Assembly: GCA_037039925.1 (NCBI GenBank)
Contig: JAXRKP010001626.1
Span: 28,501-92,500, forward strand
From: Doris montereyensis
Lineage: Eukaryota > Mollusca > Gastropoda > Nudibranchia > Dorididae
Length of the DNA stretch: 64,000 nt
Direction: 5' to 3'
The notes below the pieces were generated by a model. It saw nothing but the letters and a program-made list of their open reading frames with translations. It ran no database searches and had not been told where the DNA came from. Shown here piece after piece: positions 1 through 10,422 of the stretch. The position numbers and the translations under genes are program-made. Numbering within the stretch: the first letter of the stretch is position 1; each line of letters opens with the position of its first letter.

Positions 1-1888
1 AAATAGTAAAAAGAAATCATTAATCAAACACTATGTTCGGGCATGCTTGTCAATAATATATACCATACATTACATTTTGTCCAGTTGAGTTAAAAATAGG
101 AAGATTGATTGATTTAGTCTGCATCTCTGCACACGTGCTGGCTCACTGACTGGACTTCATTTATCCCCCAGCAGGCCATGCCATTAAAAACCCTTCTCAA
201 CTCCCTGGGGAGCATACAGTACAAAAGCCTGACTGTTAGGCGATTTGTACTAACACTGACAGATCTTTCTCTACCTATAGCTGGGTGTTCATTCACACCT
301 GAGGAAAGAAGAGTGAAGTAACTTACCAAAAGTGTTTATTGCTAGTATTAAACTGGCCAATGGTTGGGCAAACCGTTGTGTTGTAACCCTGCACAACATC
401 ACATGATGAACAACCATCAACCGACAATCGCGAGCTGAGTTTGCTTTTAAGTTTTACATTACAATTAGTAACACAGCCTTGACAACAACACATGGTTTAT
501 ATAATTTATAATACATGTGACAACAAAATGAATTCATAATGCTGCTACATTTTTCACGATGTGTATCTTTGTATTTTAATCTAATAATACTATAACATAA
601 ACAAGATTGTGGCAATCTCAGGTTGAATGATGAGGAAAAGTTTGTTTTATTTAGGAGTGAAATTTACTCGTCCACCATATGCAGTGATTTCAGGGTGAAT
701 TAAGAGAAAACAGCACGATAAAATAAAATGAAAGAGGGAAAGGTAAGAAGTAGGACCTACCACTACCAGTAACATGTACCAACCAATCCCATGAGGAAAG
801 AGTAAGATGAAAGAAAGACCTGAAGGAGCAAAGGGAAGGAAGCATGGCTTACCACCAGCAGCAACAACCAACCACCCATAAGATGACGGAAAGAAACTCC
901 ATTTGCCGCCTGACTAAATAGTGCAGTGATAAGCAAACATGTGGGAAGATAAACATAACAAACAGATCCATAATGTACAAGTACAATAATGTACTCTTTT
1001 CAAATTCAAAGCCAATTTGTCAATTAAGTTTTTTTTTATTTTTGACAATGACAACATCATTGCAATTGCTTCATCATAATATAAATTTTGTTACAGATCT
1101 TATGCCAATCATCTACATTCTAAGCTAAAAGTGAAAGAAAATGTAGCTTTATTCCAAATTTTGGAGATCATAAGAAGATGAAATTTGAAAGTAACAACAG
1201 GCTATGTTTTATTTTTCAAACAAGTCAATGAATAATTTTCATGTATTGATTAACAATAGCGAGAAAAAGAAGCACCCAAGACCAGAAGAAATTGTTTTGA
1301 CATGTCCAAAGAGTGATGAAAAAAAAAATCCATTATGAGCCCTGTACTGTAGTGTAAGTAAGATTCTGACAAGTATTTGTCAACTAAAACATAATACATA
1401 AATAAAAGGAATCAAAACAAAGTCTAAACCTGGCTTTAAAATGATTTTTTTTTTCAAAATCTGTTTCCAAAACATACATCATGTTCCTTTCACAAGAATT
1501 CAATCCTGACATACAACATACCATTCTCCACATATAATTATAAACATAAATGATAGAAATGTGTTCATACTCAACCATTTTCGCAATTATATACATCAAA
1601 CTGCCCTTGCTTACCCATGTCACAATCTTCACAAAACAAACATGCATACATTTCAAGACACTCAATATTTGGCACTCACAACCACAAGATAAGGTGGACA
1701 GAAATTTTCACCAAATTAATTTCCCATCAACCAAAAGGAAAGCTGCTATTCAATGCATTGTTAAATATTTTCAAATACAGCGACTACGTGTACTTTACCT
1801 AAAAAGAACATTTCAAGTTTTCTATATATAATGAAAAATATAGAGTTCCTCTGTTGTTATTCAGATTTGACGAAAAGACATGTCCCAA
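1..1888. other. Intergenic, 3' flank of SF3B6
   Basis: No exon or recognisable protein was found. The stretch is AT-rich and holds one minus-strand copy of the dispersed pyrimidine-rich repeat at about 655-770. The small ORFs here have no recognisable domain and no splice context. Confidence 0.6.
655..770 (-). repeat. Dispersed pyrimidine-rich repeat, copy 1
   Basis: On the minus strand this reads the family landmarks: GGTAGGTCCTAC, a T/C-rich tract, TTAATTCACCCTGA, ATGGTGGA and GTAAATTTCA. Related purine-rich sequence continues to about 860, so a second degraded copy may adjoin. It is the only minus-strand copy in the window and lies beyond the 3' end of SF3B6, itself a minus-strand gene. 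Confidence 0.7.
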
Positions 1889-1894
1889 ATTTAT
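1889..1894 (-). terminator. SF3B6: Candidate poly(A) signal of SF3B6
   Basis: The minus strand reads AATAAA here, about 235 nt past the SF3B6 stop codon, a normal 3' UTR length. Only the hexamer was seen; cleavage position is not determined. Confidence 0.5.
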
Positions 1895-2128
1895 TTGAAA
1901 TGACTACCACGACATAGCTATGAATATATAATTATGCCAGTTATGGTCTTTCTGCCCAACAAATCTTATGTTTCCATGTAAACCATTATCTCTTGCATGA
2001 GATGAATGTTTCAGTTATTGAAAATATTTCAGTTATTGAAATGAGTGATGTAACAATTGATTAAAATCAAAACATTTGAATGAAATGATATGAAATGACT
2101 CTTCAGGATGTGAATAGGCTGCCAATGA

Positions 2129-2218
2129 TCATTTGTTTTCAGGGGTTGCAAGTCCATATTTGCTCTTCATTTGGTCTAGTTCCTGCTTCTTCTTTTCTGT
2201 ATCTGTCTTTTTAAATGC
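2129..2218 (-). CDS. SF3B6: SF3B6 coding exon 4 (last)
   Basis: Follows TTCAG; encodes [12 protein letters not shown] through ATPENK and a TGA stop at 2131-2129. This is the basic C-terminal helix conserved in p14. Confidence 0.93.
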   Translation of the reverse strand, partial: AFKKTDTEKKKQELDQMKSKYGLATPENK

Positions 2219-5200
2219 CTGAACATAGGAAAGGAAGAAATACAACACAAATATAATATGGTGGTAAAAACAATATGGTACAAAGATTTGCATGAAAATC
2301 AGAAAGCTTCACTAGTTGTTTTTCATCATCATAGCATTATTAGCATAGCTCAAACTAAACAAAACTAGGAAGCACATAAAAGGACCAGAAGGCTATACAT
2401 TAATACAACTAGCCTTAGAAAAAAAAGAAAGAACAAAAGTCAATAGTAGGCCTCCTTCAGTCGATTGCCGCCCATGGATATCGCGCACTAGGAGCTCATG
2501 GCGTTGCTGCGGGAGCAGGATCATTGGCGGGTATGTGGCCGATGCGGGAATGTAAGTCCCTGTCACATAAGGTGCAGATAGGGTTGGTGGTGGGGAGATC
2601 ACAGAGAGCCTTTGTTTTCCAGCTGGATCTCCTCTCTACTGCCACATCCAGGAACTTCACTTTTTCTTCTTCAGCTGCCTCTGGACAGTCGTCAGTAATA
2701 CATAAAATCACCGCCATGGTGGACAAGCTTACTTCAAAGAAACAAACAAACAAAGTCTCTTGAGGTAAGTGTCCTCCCACATTTCTGAGGCGATATCTCG
2801 AGCTTCTTGCAGACCTTTATGTACGGTAGCTGGGGGCATCTTGAGATCTTTTGTTGGAGGCTAGAGAATTTCCTTCGGAAACTGACAGTCATCTGTGTAG
2901 CAAATATCACCAAGCCAGTGTAGTATGCATTGTCAGTGTACCGCTACATGATGGGGAAGCACACACAAGAGGATACGGTACTGAATGTGACAAAGACATC
3001 ACATGTGAATATTATTTAGCTTCTGCACTTGTTTGGCATAGCTTATCCAGGTTTCACTTCCATATAGGAAGGATGCTGATGATGCAGGTGTTGAATATTG
3101 CCATATCGGTCAGCTTGGGAATGGGGTTCTCCCAGACACGAGTGGTCTGCATTCCAAGATTGTTGCAGCTTTGCAATTTTGTCCCCCCCTGCAAAATGGC
3201 TTGTCGCTGATGGACGAAGCATGTAGGTGAATTGTTGAAGCCCCCCAGCTTGTAGTTGTCCATAAATATCAATCTTGATAAATGGCGATAATGATACAAT
3301 AAAATGTAATTCATATTATATTATGTAATTTCTTGTGATGGATCTCCTCTTGCAGCAACTTGTTGGAATATGTGACAAACGGTGAATGCAAACAATGACA
3401 TTGAGGAGCCACAGTGGAGTGAAGTCAAAGGCGAAATATGACAATAAGTGACAATTCTTTGTTGTCTGCTTGTACGTGTTTGTTCCTTTATTAAGTTGTC
3501 ACTTATCAATCTAAACAATGATAAATGAGGTTTCAAAAACCAAAATAAGGAACACCCCCTTAACCTCGATATTTCATAATATCTCCCCTTCCATGAAAAA
3601 TGTCTTTCCTACAAATACAGAATCATGAGGATTATATTATTCCTCAGCATATTTTTGAGAGAAATTTCTTTTTTGAAGGTGGGGGAAAATTCTTTTAAAT
3701 ATTTGATCTAGTCTAGATAGATAATATTAATAATAATATCAATAAATATTAATAATGCAGCAACTTGTTGGAATATGTGACAAACGGCACTAGAAAAAGA
3801 AAGTAACAATAAAAAAAGAAGGATAATTTAATATCTTAAAAATGCAAAACTAATCTGATCTATCTAGATTCTAAATCTAGAAGGAGCTAACAGTGGAGTG
3901 AAGTCAAAGGCACAAAGTCATTAAATAGAATGACAATAAGTGACAATTCTTTGTTGTCTGACGAATTGGGTTATACATCCGGGTTCAAACGCTTGGACGT
4001 GTTTGTTCTGTCTTTACGGTTTATGGTGGAGTTGTCACTTATTGTCATATTTCGCCTTAAACAATGACATAAATGTACCTGCCTTGTTTGAGAAATTATC
4101 CAGCAAGCTCTACCAAGACAAAACCACACAGTGTTGGTATAGAGCAATAACGTTGTAGGTGTATTTCCAAAATTGAAATTTTGAGAAAAATAGCCTCAAC
4201 GTTTCTAAAGCTTTTAATTTTCATGGATTTACAACTGGTTGAACTACTGAAAATAGTTATCTTTTACTATTTGTGGGATATGCAACAATTTGATACAAAG
4301 ATTTGATGCTGCTTTCATCCTTACACTGATTATCCAATTTGGATATACACTAATTTTAATTCTAAGGGGTTTGTGTTACATTCAATCAGTGGTATTATAA
4401 CAAAATCATCGTGAAGAAATAGATGTAATACTCAGTCAATAATTGATCATACAAAATCATGAACTGTGTGAACATCAACGGCGAAGTCCAATATTTTCCT
4501 GCGACCCAAAACTTACTCTAGTGGACTGGTAGTAGAGGACGACCAGGTAGCGATTACAGACGTTAAAGCCTGACAAGTTATCACACGCAGTTTTGGCTTC
4601 AAAGATGTCCTCGTAGACCACAAAAGCTGTTCCTTTGGTTTCAGGAGTGTTGCCTCTGAATGGGGAAAGGAAATGGAAAATGTATTAGTACCAAACATAG
4701 AAAAAACTTTTTAATTTAATCATCGTTAAAAAGACTGGGTAGGATTCCCATTAAAATTCATGTGAGTTGGTGGTATTCTGGTTATCGGAAAAAAAAAACA
4801 ATAAAAGAGGTTTAGTACATGTAAGTCCTATAATAAGAGTTGAGCGTAGGGTAATCAGGAGTAGAGTTTGAGCCCTGATTTTTCTAGCCATACGGCATAA
4901 CGTGGTAGTTTGCGATTGCTTTTCATGCCTTAAAGAAAAGAGGTCTGAAATGGGTGAAGAATTCACCCCCCCCACACCAATTTTATAAGACACATGCTCC
5001 TTAAAATGGTTGCCATTATTAAGGGGGGGGGGGGGGGGGGGGTGTCACATGGACTAACGAGTTTTGGACCAAAAGGTTGATTTTCTGTTCTTTGTATATT
5101 CGAATAGAACGATCATTTATCTATAAGTTCAAGGCAGAAAAATGTCCATATGACATATTTTATTTTTTTTACAAAATATTTTGTAGGCAAGGGAAGGTAA

Positions 5201-8200
5201 AAACAGTCAAAATTTTGATGTAATTTACCCTAACACTGACTGAGAAAATGGCAGTAAAAACCTATATATTGACGGTTAATCGCCAAATGTGGCAGCAAAC
5301 GATATTTGATCTCGTTTGCCGACGACTATCTGCGTGACTCCCGTCGCTGTGTGATATAAGAGGCGTTGTGCGTCAGTGTGTATGTAAACATGCGCACAAG
5401 CATAGGATATAGAGGAAAAAAACAAAAAACTGGTCATTTCGACATCTGTTTTCACAACAGTGTACATCTAAAACTAGATTTATAATCGTATTTACATAAG
5501 TAACAGTGCTAGAGACTGTCGAAAGAGTAAGGGGGCTGCTACAACAAGGGAAACCCGTCTGAAGCGTTTGTTATGTGTTATTTTCTGTTGATTTTTTAAA
5601 TTGCATTTTTCTCGAAAAGTAGTTTTTTCACACTAAAATTCTATCTCCTCCGCCATTTGCCGAACGATTTGTATTACATTTGGCAAATAGGTTCCTCTTG
5701 TCAATGTTAATAGAATGACGTTGTTTTTTTTATATATACAGTAGTATCTGGTTAAACACAGTGCTCGGTTGGCCCGGGTAGCGTGCGTTTAAGAGTTGCG
5801 TGCCTTTATTAAAAAGTAGCAAAAAATTACCAGTTACTTCCCTTTACTCGGAAAAGACTGAGTTGTTTCCTCGACCACACAGATTACCTGCGTGGACGGT
5901 ATTATGATGCCGTTATTGAGTTTGAATTAGAAATTAGATCTAGATGGGTTTTTTTTATAAATTTATTTTATTTTATTCAACAGAGAAATCCCAATAGAAC
6001 TATAAACAAAAACACAGAGTACAGTACCATAGATAAATCTAGTATATGTAGCAGCACAACGAAACACACAGTGCAAATATTGCCGACATTAACTGCATTA
6101 TGACATGCAATATATTTCACATGGTAAATGGATGGGATAATAAGTGGTTAGGTTTTTGCAGTCAGGCAAAATTCTGGCTGCCACTTGACTCTAATTCATT
6201 GATAACCATTAACTTGGCTTCTAATGTCAATGTTTTATGAGTAGTAGACATCTTTACAAGTTTAGATCTTGTGAATATATTGTGGAACAAGCACGATAGC
6301 TTTCAATTTCAAAGGCTGTTCAGTGTAGCGACATGTATTCTATGGTGGAATCTTGGAGACTAATCACAGTTCACATTGTGTGTGTGTGTGTGGCATGCAT
6401 TGGCGCCTAGCCTATCATGACTCATCCAATGAAACACGAGGACGTAAGAATCTACGCATAACAACGCTACAGTGCTCTCAAACCCACCCCTGCCCCGTAG
6501 GCTAGGTCTGTGTCCACCAGTCGTAAGTGAGAGCTGATCAGTGTGCGTGTATATCACATAGGCCTAGAGGCCAAGGCATAGGCCTATCGTTTACACAAAG
6601 AACGGCGAGAGTTCTTGCTGAGTGATGTAAGTGACATCCACTTGCAAGTAATTAGTGGCTATCTGATCTATTTAAAAAGGTAATTTCTACTGATTTCAAA
6701 GCGTGCGTTTAGATGATGTAGCGTGCGTTAACAGTATACTGATTATATAGAAAATAATCTGTCATAGTGCTCAGCCGTTCGTTTACCCGAAGCGTGCTTT
6801 TAACCGAATACTACTGTATTGTAAACTTTTAAAGATTTTTTTGGTAATAAAAACTCCATTTTTGTACATTCACGATATAAAGTATTTTCAAAAATTCATA
6901 ACAAAAAAACTATCCAAAATATCGAAAAACCCGACGTCACTCTTTAGATATTGAATGGAAAAGACAGGTTTTGAGTGATTTTATTCATAACTAGGGAGGA
7001 GATAGATTTTGCAAATTGGGTCAAAATCCAAGATGGCGGCCATTTATATGGCAACCAAGAACGCAACAAACTTTTCGATGATATAGGATGACTGTATTTT
7101 GACAGTTACTCATGTACATACTAAAAGCAAAAACCTAAACTCAAAAGCAAAAAAACCCACTTCAGGTCAAAAATAAAATGTTCTTACTTTTAAAATTTAA
7201 GTCTTACAATGAAGTTACAATCATGCAAATGCAACCATAAAATTGAAATTCTTCTACAAACAGAAAAAACAACCCAACTTACACTCTAATTTGTCTAATG
7301 GCTCCATATTTTCCAAATATGTCGTACATTTCTTCAGCTGTGATCTTGTAGGGCAAATTTTTCACATACAGAATTCTATTTACCTCTGGTGGGAGACGCA
7401 CCTAGAGAAAGATAAAAAAAGAATGAATAGTTAGAGCTCTATACTGATTTAATTGTGGCTTCGCTGTTAAAACTGCAGCATTCATATGAACATAAACTTC
7501 ATCTTTGAAAACCCAATGAGATTGAAAATTATATAAAACATGATAATTTTATTTATTGAAGTAATAATATTATTAACGTGTTGTTGGCTGCTGACACTTA
7601 ACTAAGAAGCATTCATGACAAATTACAATGTGTTACTTCAGTTGACGGTCGAGTAGGACTGGGCATTGATCGCTTTCCGGTTGATCATGAGCAGCGACCG
7701 ATCAAGCAACCTTGACCACTGATCGTAACTTTGATCACGGTCAAAGCTATATGCATGATTAAGTCGGCGATCACAGTTATGATTATGGACATGGTCACAA
7801 CTACGCATATGGTCCCAAATGAACACGGTGAGGGAAGAGAGAGAGGGAGAGAGAGGTGGTGACTGGGACTGGACTGGGACCGACAGCGGAGAAACACTGT
7901 GACAAGCGTCAATTAGATGGGCGGGTGGCGTAAACGTCCAGGCACTGACTTTGAGGTCATGACCAGGTTCCAGTCCCCATTAAATGGTCCTTATTGCTCA
8001 ATATTACATAGAGCTATATTTAAAAATTGTTGAAACCTTGGCATAGCCGCAATGTCTTCCTGTCGTCACACAATCTAAAACTTGGCTGATCACAGCCAGG
8101 CGGAATCGAGCAGGCATTTATCTGATAGTGGTATCGGTGGGAGCTCTTTTTACTTTCAGTTTGGGTTTAGAATGAATGTAATGTAGTCGAAGATTGGTGT

Positions 8201-10422
8201 GTTAAAGGTATCGACAGATTCATTTGATCGATGCTACGAGCCATCTAGCAGACTTTCTAAATGAAAGTATCATTAGTTTCAATTTTAAACCAGGATTATA
8301 AGGAATTAATGTAGTCGGAGACTAATGTGTTGAAGGTATTGACATATGAATTTGCTTCATGCTATGATCAGTGATCAACGCCACGAGTCTATGATCACTG
8401 TTTGAGCATCAGGAAGCCATGATCATGAACAATCAAGTAATTCAGGCATAGTGGTAAACCTTCCTTAGTGTCTGTCAATCGGCAGCTGGTGCGCCCGTGA
8501 GACGGTTTTATAACATCTTCTAGTGTCTGGACCAATGAAATGACATTATTTGATCAGGTTGAATTTAGTGTGGATTGTTGTTTCCATGACATTCACCTCA
8601 TGATCAGACTGGGTTCTAAGGTGAACTGGGCTCAGTTAAGGGAGCAGACATAAGGAAAATCTGACGTGGACATTAATAGTGACTGGTGTTACGGAGGCGG
8701 GTTCTTAGGCTGACACTAATTTAGTGACTATGAAGTAGGCTTGATTATACAACTTTTATTTATTCTAACACCTATTGCAAAATTGAAATCTTAGTAGACC
8801 AAGTCCATTGTTATAAATGTGAGCCACTGGTCCGTGGGAAGGAGTACCACAGTCGGTTCATAATAAAGAGGGTTTAATTTCATGGGGTGAAATGAGAAGA
8901 TAGGGCTTAGTTTTTGTTGGGGATAAAGAAAGAAAATTTGACACCCTCATAAGGTGACAGTTGAAACTGAGACATCAGACAATAAGAGACTAACACATTG
9001 AGGGTGAGACATGAAGACTGAGACACAGTGAGACATGACCTAGCATTACATGGGATTACCATTTTGCCAAACAGATCGGAGTGAGGAACCTCAAGTATGA
9101 TAGCTCTTGAGAAAGCGTCCTTTCCTTGAAACTGTATATATATAGATGGAATACTTTGGTCCAGTAATATGTTACAAAGTGTTGAAACCAATGAATAATG
9201 AAAGACCCAACTTTAATCATCCTAATCGGACTTAGGGACAGTGACATTATTTGAAGATTTCTTCCTTTCAGTTGACTAGATCTGACTACATGTATAAATA
9301 CTAGATCTAAATGTAGGTAGAGTCCCAAGTATGAATACAAATTTGAACTGAGTTAAGGTCTGCTTAACCAATAAAAAACAACCCTGAAACACCTCTCGAC
9401 TAAGCAAGTGTAAAACCCTCTGGCAGATCCGAACAACTATGTTGCTTGGCAGAGTACCATAGGATTCAAGCAGTGCAAAAATCCCAAGTACTGACTGTAA
9501 ACGGCGACAAAGAAAGAAAATGGCCGCTGTTGGGAGTTACGCTCTTCAGGCTATTTCTAGATGGATTATTGTGTCCAAAAAGGTTTTCTTTCCAAAGATG
9601 GTTTGATATGTTAAATCTAGATCTAGATCTACTTCTCATTGAATTTTACTCTCAATATAAATAGATCTTGCTCTACCCCAGTATGGCCCTTCTCCCATTT
9701 TGACAGTGTGCCTGACTGGGTTGATAATAAGAATGTGTGTTTGCACAATGAGGTATTGGTCTTGCTGTGTCCCACTCAAATTGAAAAGAATGGAATCATC
9801 CTAGTTTGGCGTGGCCTGAATGAGACCAGATGATTGCCATGTGACCAAATTAAAATATGATTTTTTTTTGGATAGATTTTTTATTTGACAATGACCTGAT
9901 CAGATGTAACAGCGCTCCGTGAACTCGTAAAACTCTGCGGGAAACCTCATGCGAATTGGATCTCCGCTAGCCAACTGCATGTGGCCACCATCGGGTTGGC
10001 TATGCGAGCCGCCTTTCTAGTTCTAGTCTAGTGTTAAAGGAAGGAGTAGATCTCGATCTATATTTTGGACGTACTGAAAAACAGGAATTCCCGAACAGGA
10101 AAAATTTAGATAAAAAAGCTATAGAGAAGCTAAACGCTAGATTTCTAGATCTAGATACTTGTGTCAAGTAGATACGGGGCTTAGGCTAGTCTACCGCAGT
10201 GTGTCATGTCAGTGAAAGGGAGAGGGGGGGGGTAGTGTCTTGTTTTCGTCTTTCAACATGATTGCAATCCTTCGATGTAAAATGATTTAAAAGACACCTT
10301 CTTTCAGAAATTTGAGACAAGACGATCGAAAAATATCTAATCTGGAGGTCTTTAGTCTTGATACACAATATTGACAACAAAGTAAGCGATCAACTTACGT
10401 TTCCTCTCCTGTTCATCGCCAT
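2129..10422 (-). CDS. SF3B6: Splicing factor 3B subunit 6 (p14), 4 coding exons
   Basis: Coding exons in transcript order are 10422-10399, 7401-7283, 4655-4517 and 2218-2129 (24, 119, 139, 90 nt), giving 123 aa against 125 in human. All junctions are GT-AG and phases chain (0, 2, 0). The protein is one RRM. RNP2 reads ILYVKNL at residues 18-24, with Tyr20 matching human Tyr22, which contacts the branch adenosine. RNP1 reads KGTAFVVY at 55-62. The Lys-rich C-terminal helix has [14 protein letters not shown]. p14 belongs to the SF3b part of U2 snRNP, binds SF3B1 and lies near the branch point in the nucleus. The N-terminus [16 protein letters not shown] is two residues shorter than human. The start has a good context (CAAGATGGCG) and matches the family start. 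Intron 3 holds a LINE fragment and two ribozyme-like repeats; intron 2 holds a pogo-like MITE. Confidence 0.95.
2393..3314 (-). mobile_element. LINE 3' fragment, degenerate
   Basis: The minus strand has broken LINE C-terminal coding. [17 protein letters not shown] with CIISILP (about 3060-3160) resembles the post-RT segment (normally followed by LLYGSE). [14 protein letters not shown] (about 2540-2590) resembles the C-terminal zinc knuckle with a SRIGL/SH motif found in several LINE clades. Stops and frame changes separate the pieces, so it is dead. It lies in SF3B6 intron 3, same strand as the gene. Clade assignment is uncertain. Confidence 0.6.
3340..3520. repeat. Ribozyme-like repeat, copy A (core deleted)
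   Basis: Shares GTGGAGTGAAGTCAAAGGC, the arm TGACAATAAGTGACAA and TTGTTGTCTG with copies B-D, then jumps to ACGTGTTTGTTC and a TTGTCACTTAT arm. The CTGACGA and GAAAC core is missing. It shares the stretch starting GCAGCAACTTGTTGGAATAT (3352) with copy B (3757). Confidence 0.6.
3757..4065 (+). repeat. Ribozyme-like repeat, copy B with perfect inverted arms
   Basis: The arms ATGACAATAAGTGACAA (3930-3946) and TTGTCACTTATTGTCAT (4032-4048) are perfect inverted complements, about 85 nt apart. Between them are CTGACGA (from about 3958) and a disturbed version of the stem and GAAAC core, so the ribozyme-like part is decayed here. The 5' part is shared with copy A. Confidence 0.65.
4517..4655 (-). 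CDS. SF3B6: SF3B6 coding exon 3
   Basis: Between CATTCAG and GTAAGT on the minus strand. Encodes [18 protein letters not shown], which includes RNP1, and continues through [13 protein letters not shown]. One base completes the split Val codon from exon 2. Confidence 0.95.
4730..4925. repeat. Repeat shared with 40690-40860
   Basis: The motif TGATTTTTCTAG, followed by a TGATAGTTTG-like block and a CATTTTGC/CTTTTCATGC block, occurs here and near 40697, in the same strand orientation. Probably a SINE body or small MITE of unknown family. Confidence 0.4.
5023..5042. repeat. Poly(G) run of 20
   Basis: Twenty consecutive G in SF3B6 intron 2. Its length is likely to be unreliable in the assembly. 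Confidence 0.9.
5739..6816. mobile_element. Pogo/Tigger-like non-autonomous element (MITE)
   Basis: The ends are imperfect terminal inverted repeats. The left begins CAGTAGTATCTGGTTAAA; the right end, reverse-complemented, begins CAGTAGTATTCGGTTAAA. Both are flanked by TA (5737-5738 and 6817-6818), the target duplication of Tc1/mariner/pogo elements. A CAGT start is typical of pogo/Tigger. Length is 1078 bp. No transposase could be read inside, so it is probably non-autonomous. It sits in SF3B6 intron 2. Confidence 0.75.
7283..7401 (-). CDS. SF3B6: SF3B6 coding exon 2
   Basis: Preceded by TTTCTCTAG and followed by GTAAGTT on the minus strand. Encodes [18 protein letters not shown] and on through [15 protein letters not shown], with RNP2 and the first half of the RRM. 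Ends in phase 2. Confidence 0.96.
7402..10398 (-). other. SF3B6 intron 1
   Basis: A 3-kb intron. Contents: a region rich in TGATCA-type palindromes at 7660-7810 and 8360-8440, a tRNA-like SINE head near 7920-7985, and scattered TCTAGATC motifs (9617-9632). No other coding exon was recognised. Confidence 0.7.
7916..7985 (+). repeat. tRNA-like SINE head (fragment)
   Basis: A degenerate A-box-like block (GGCGTAAACGTCCAGG) is followed about 30 nt later by a B-box-like block (CAGGTTCCAGTCCCC). Spacing and sequence resemble tRNA-derived RNA polymerase III promoters. No body family was recognised. Confidence 0.4.
10399..10422 (-). CDS. SF3B6: SF3B6 coding exon 1
   Basis: Encodes MAMNRRGN, followed by GTAAGT. 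The MAM start matches other p14 proteins, and the context CAAGATGGCG is favourable and also YY1-like. Confidence 0.9.
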
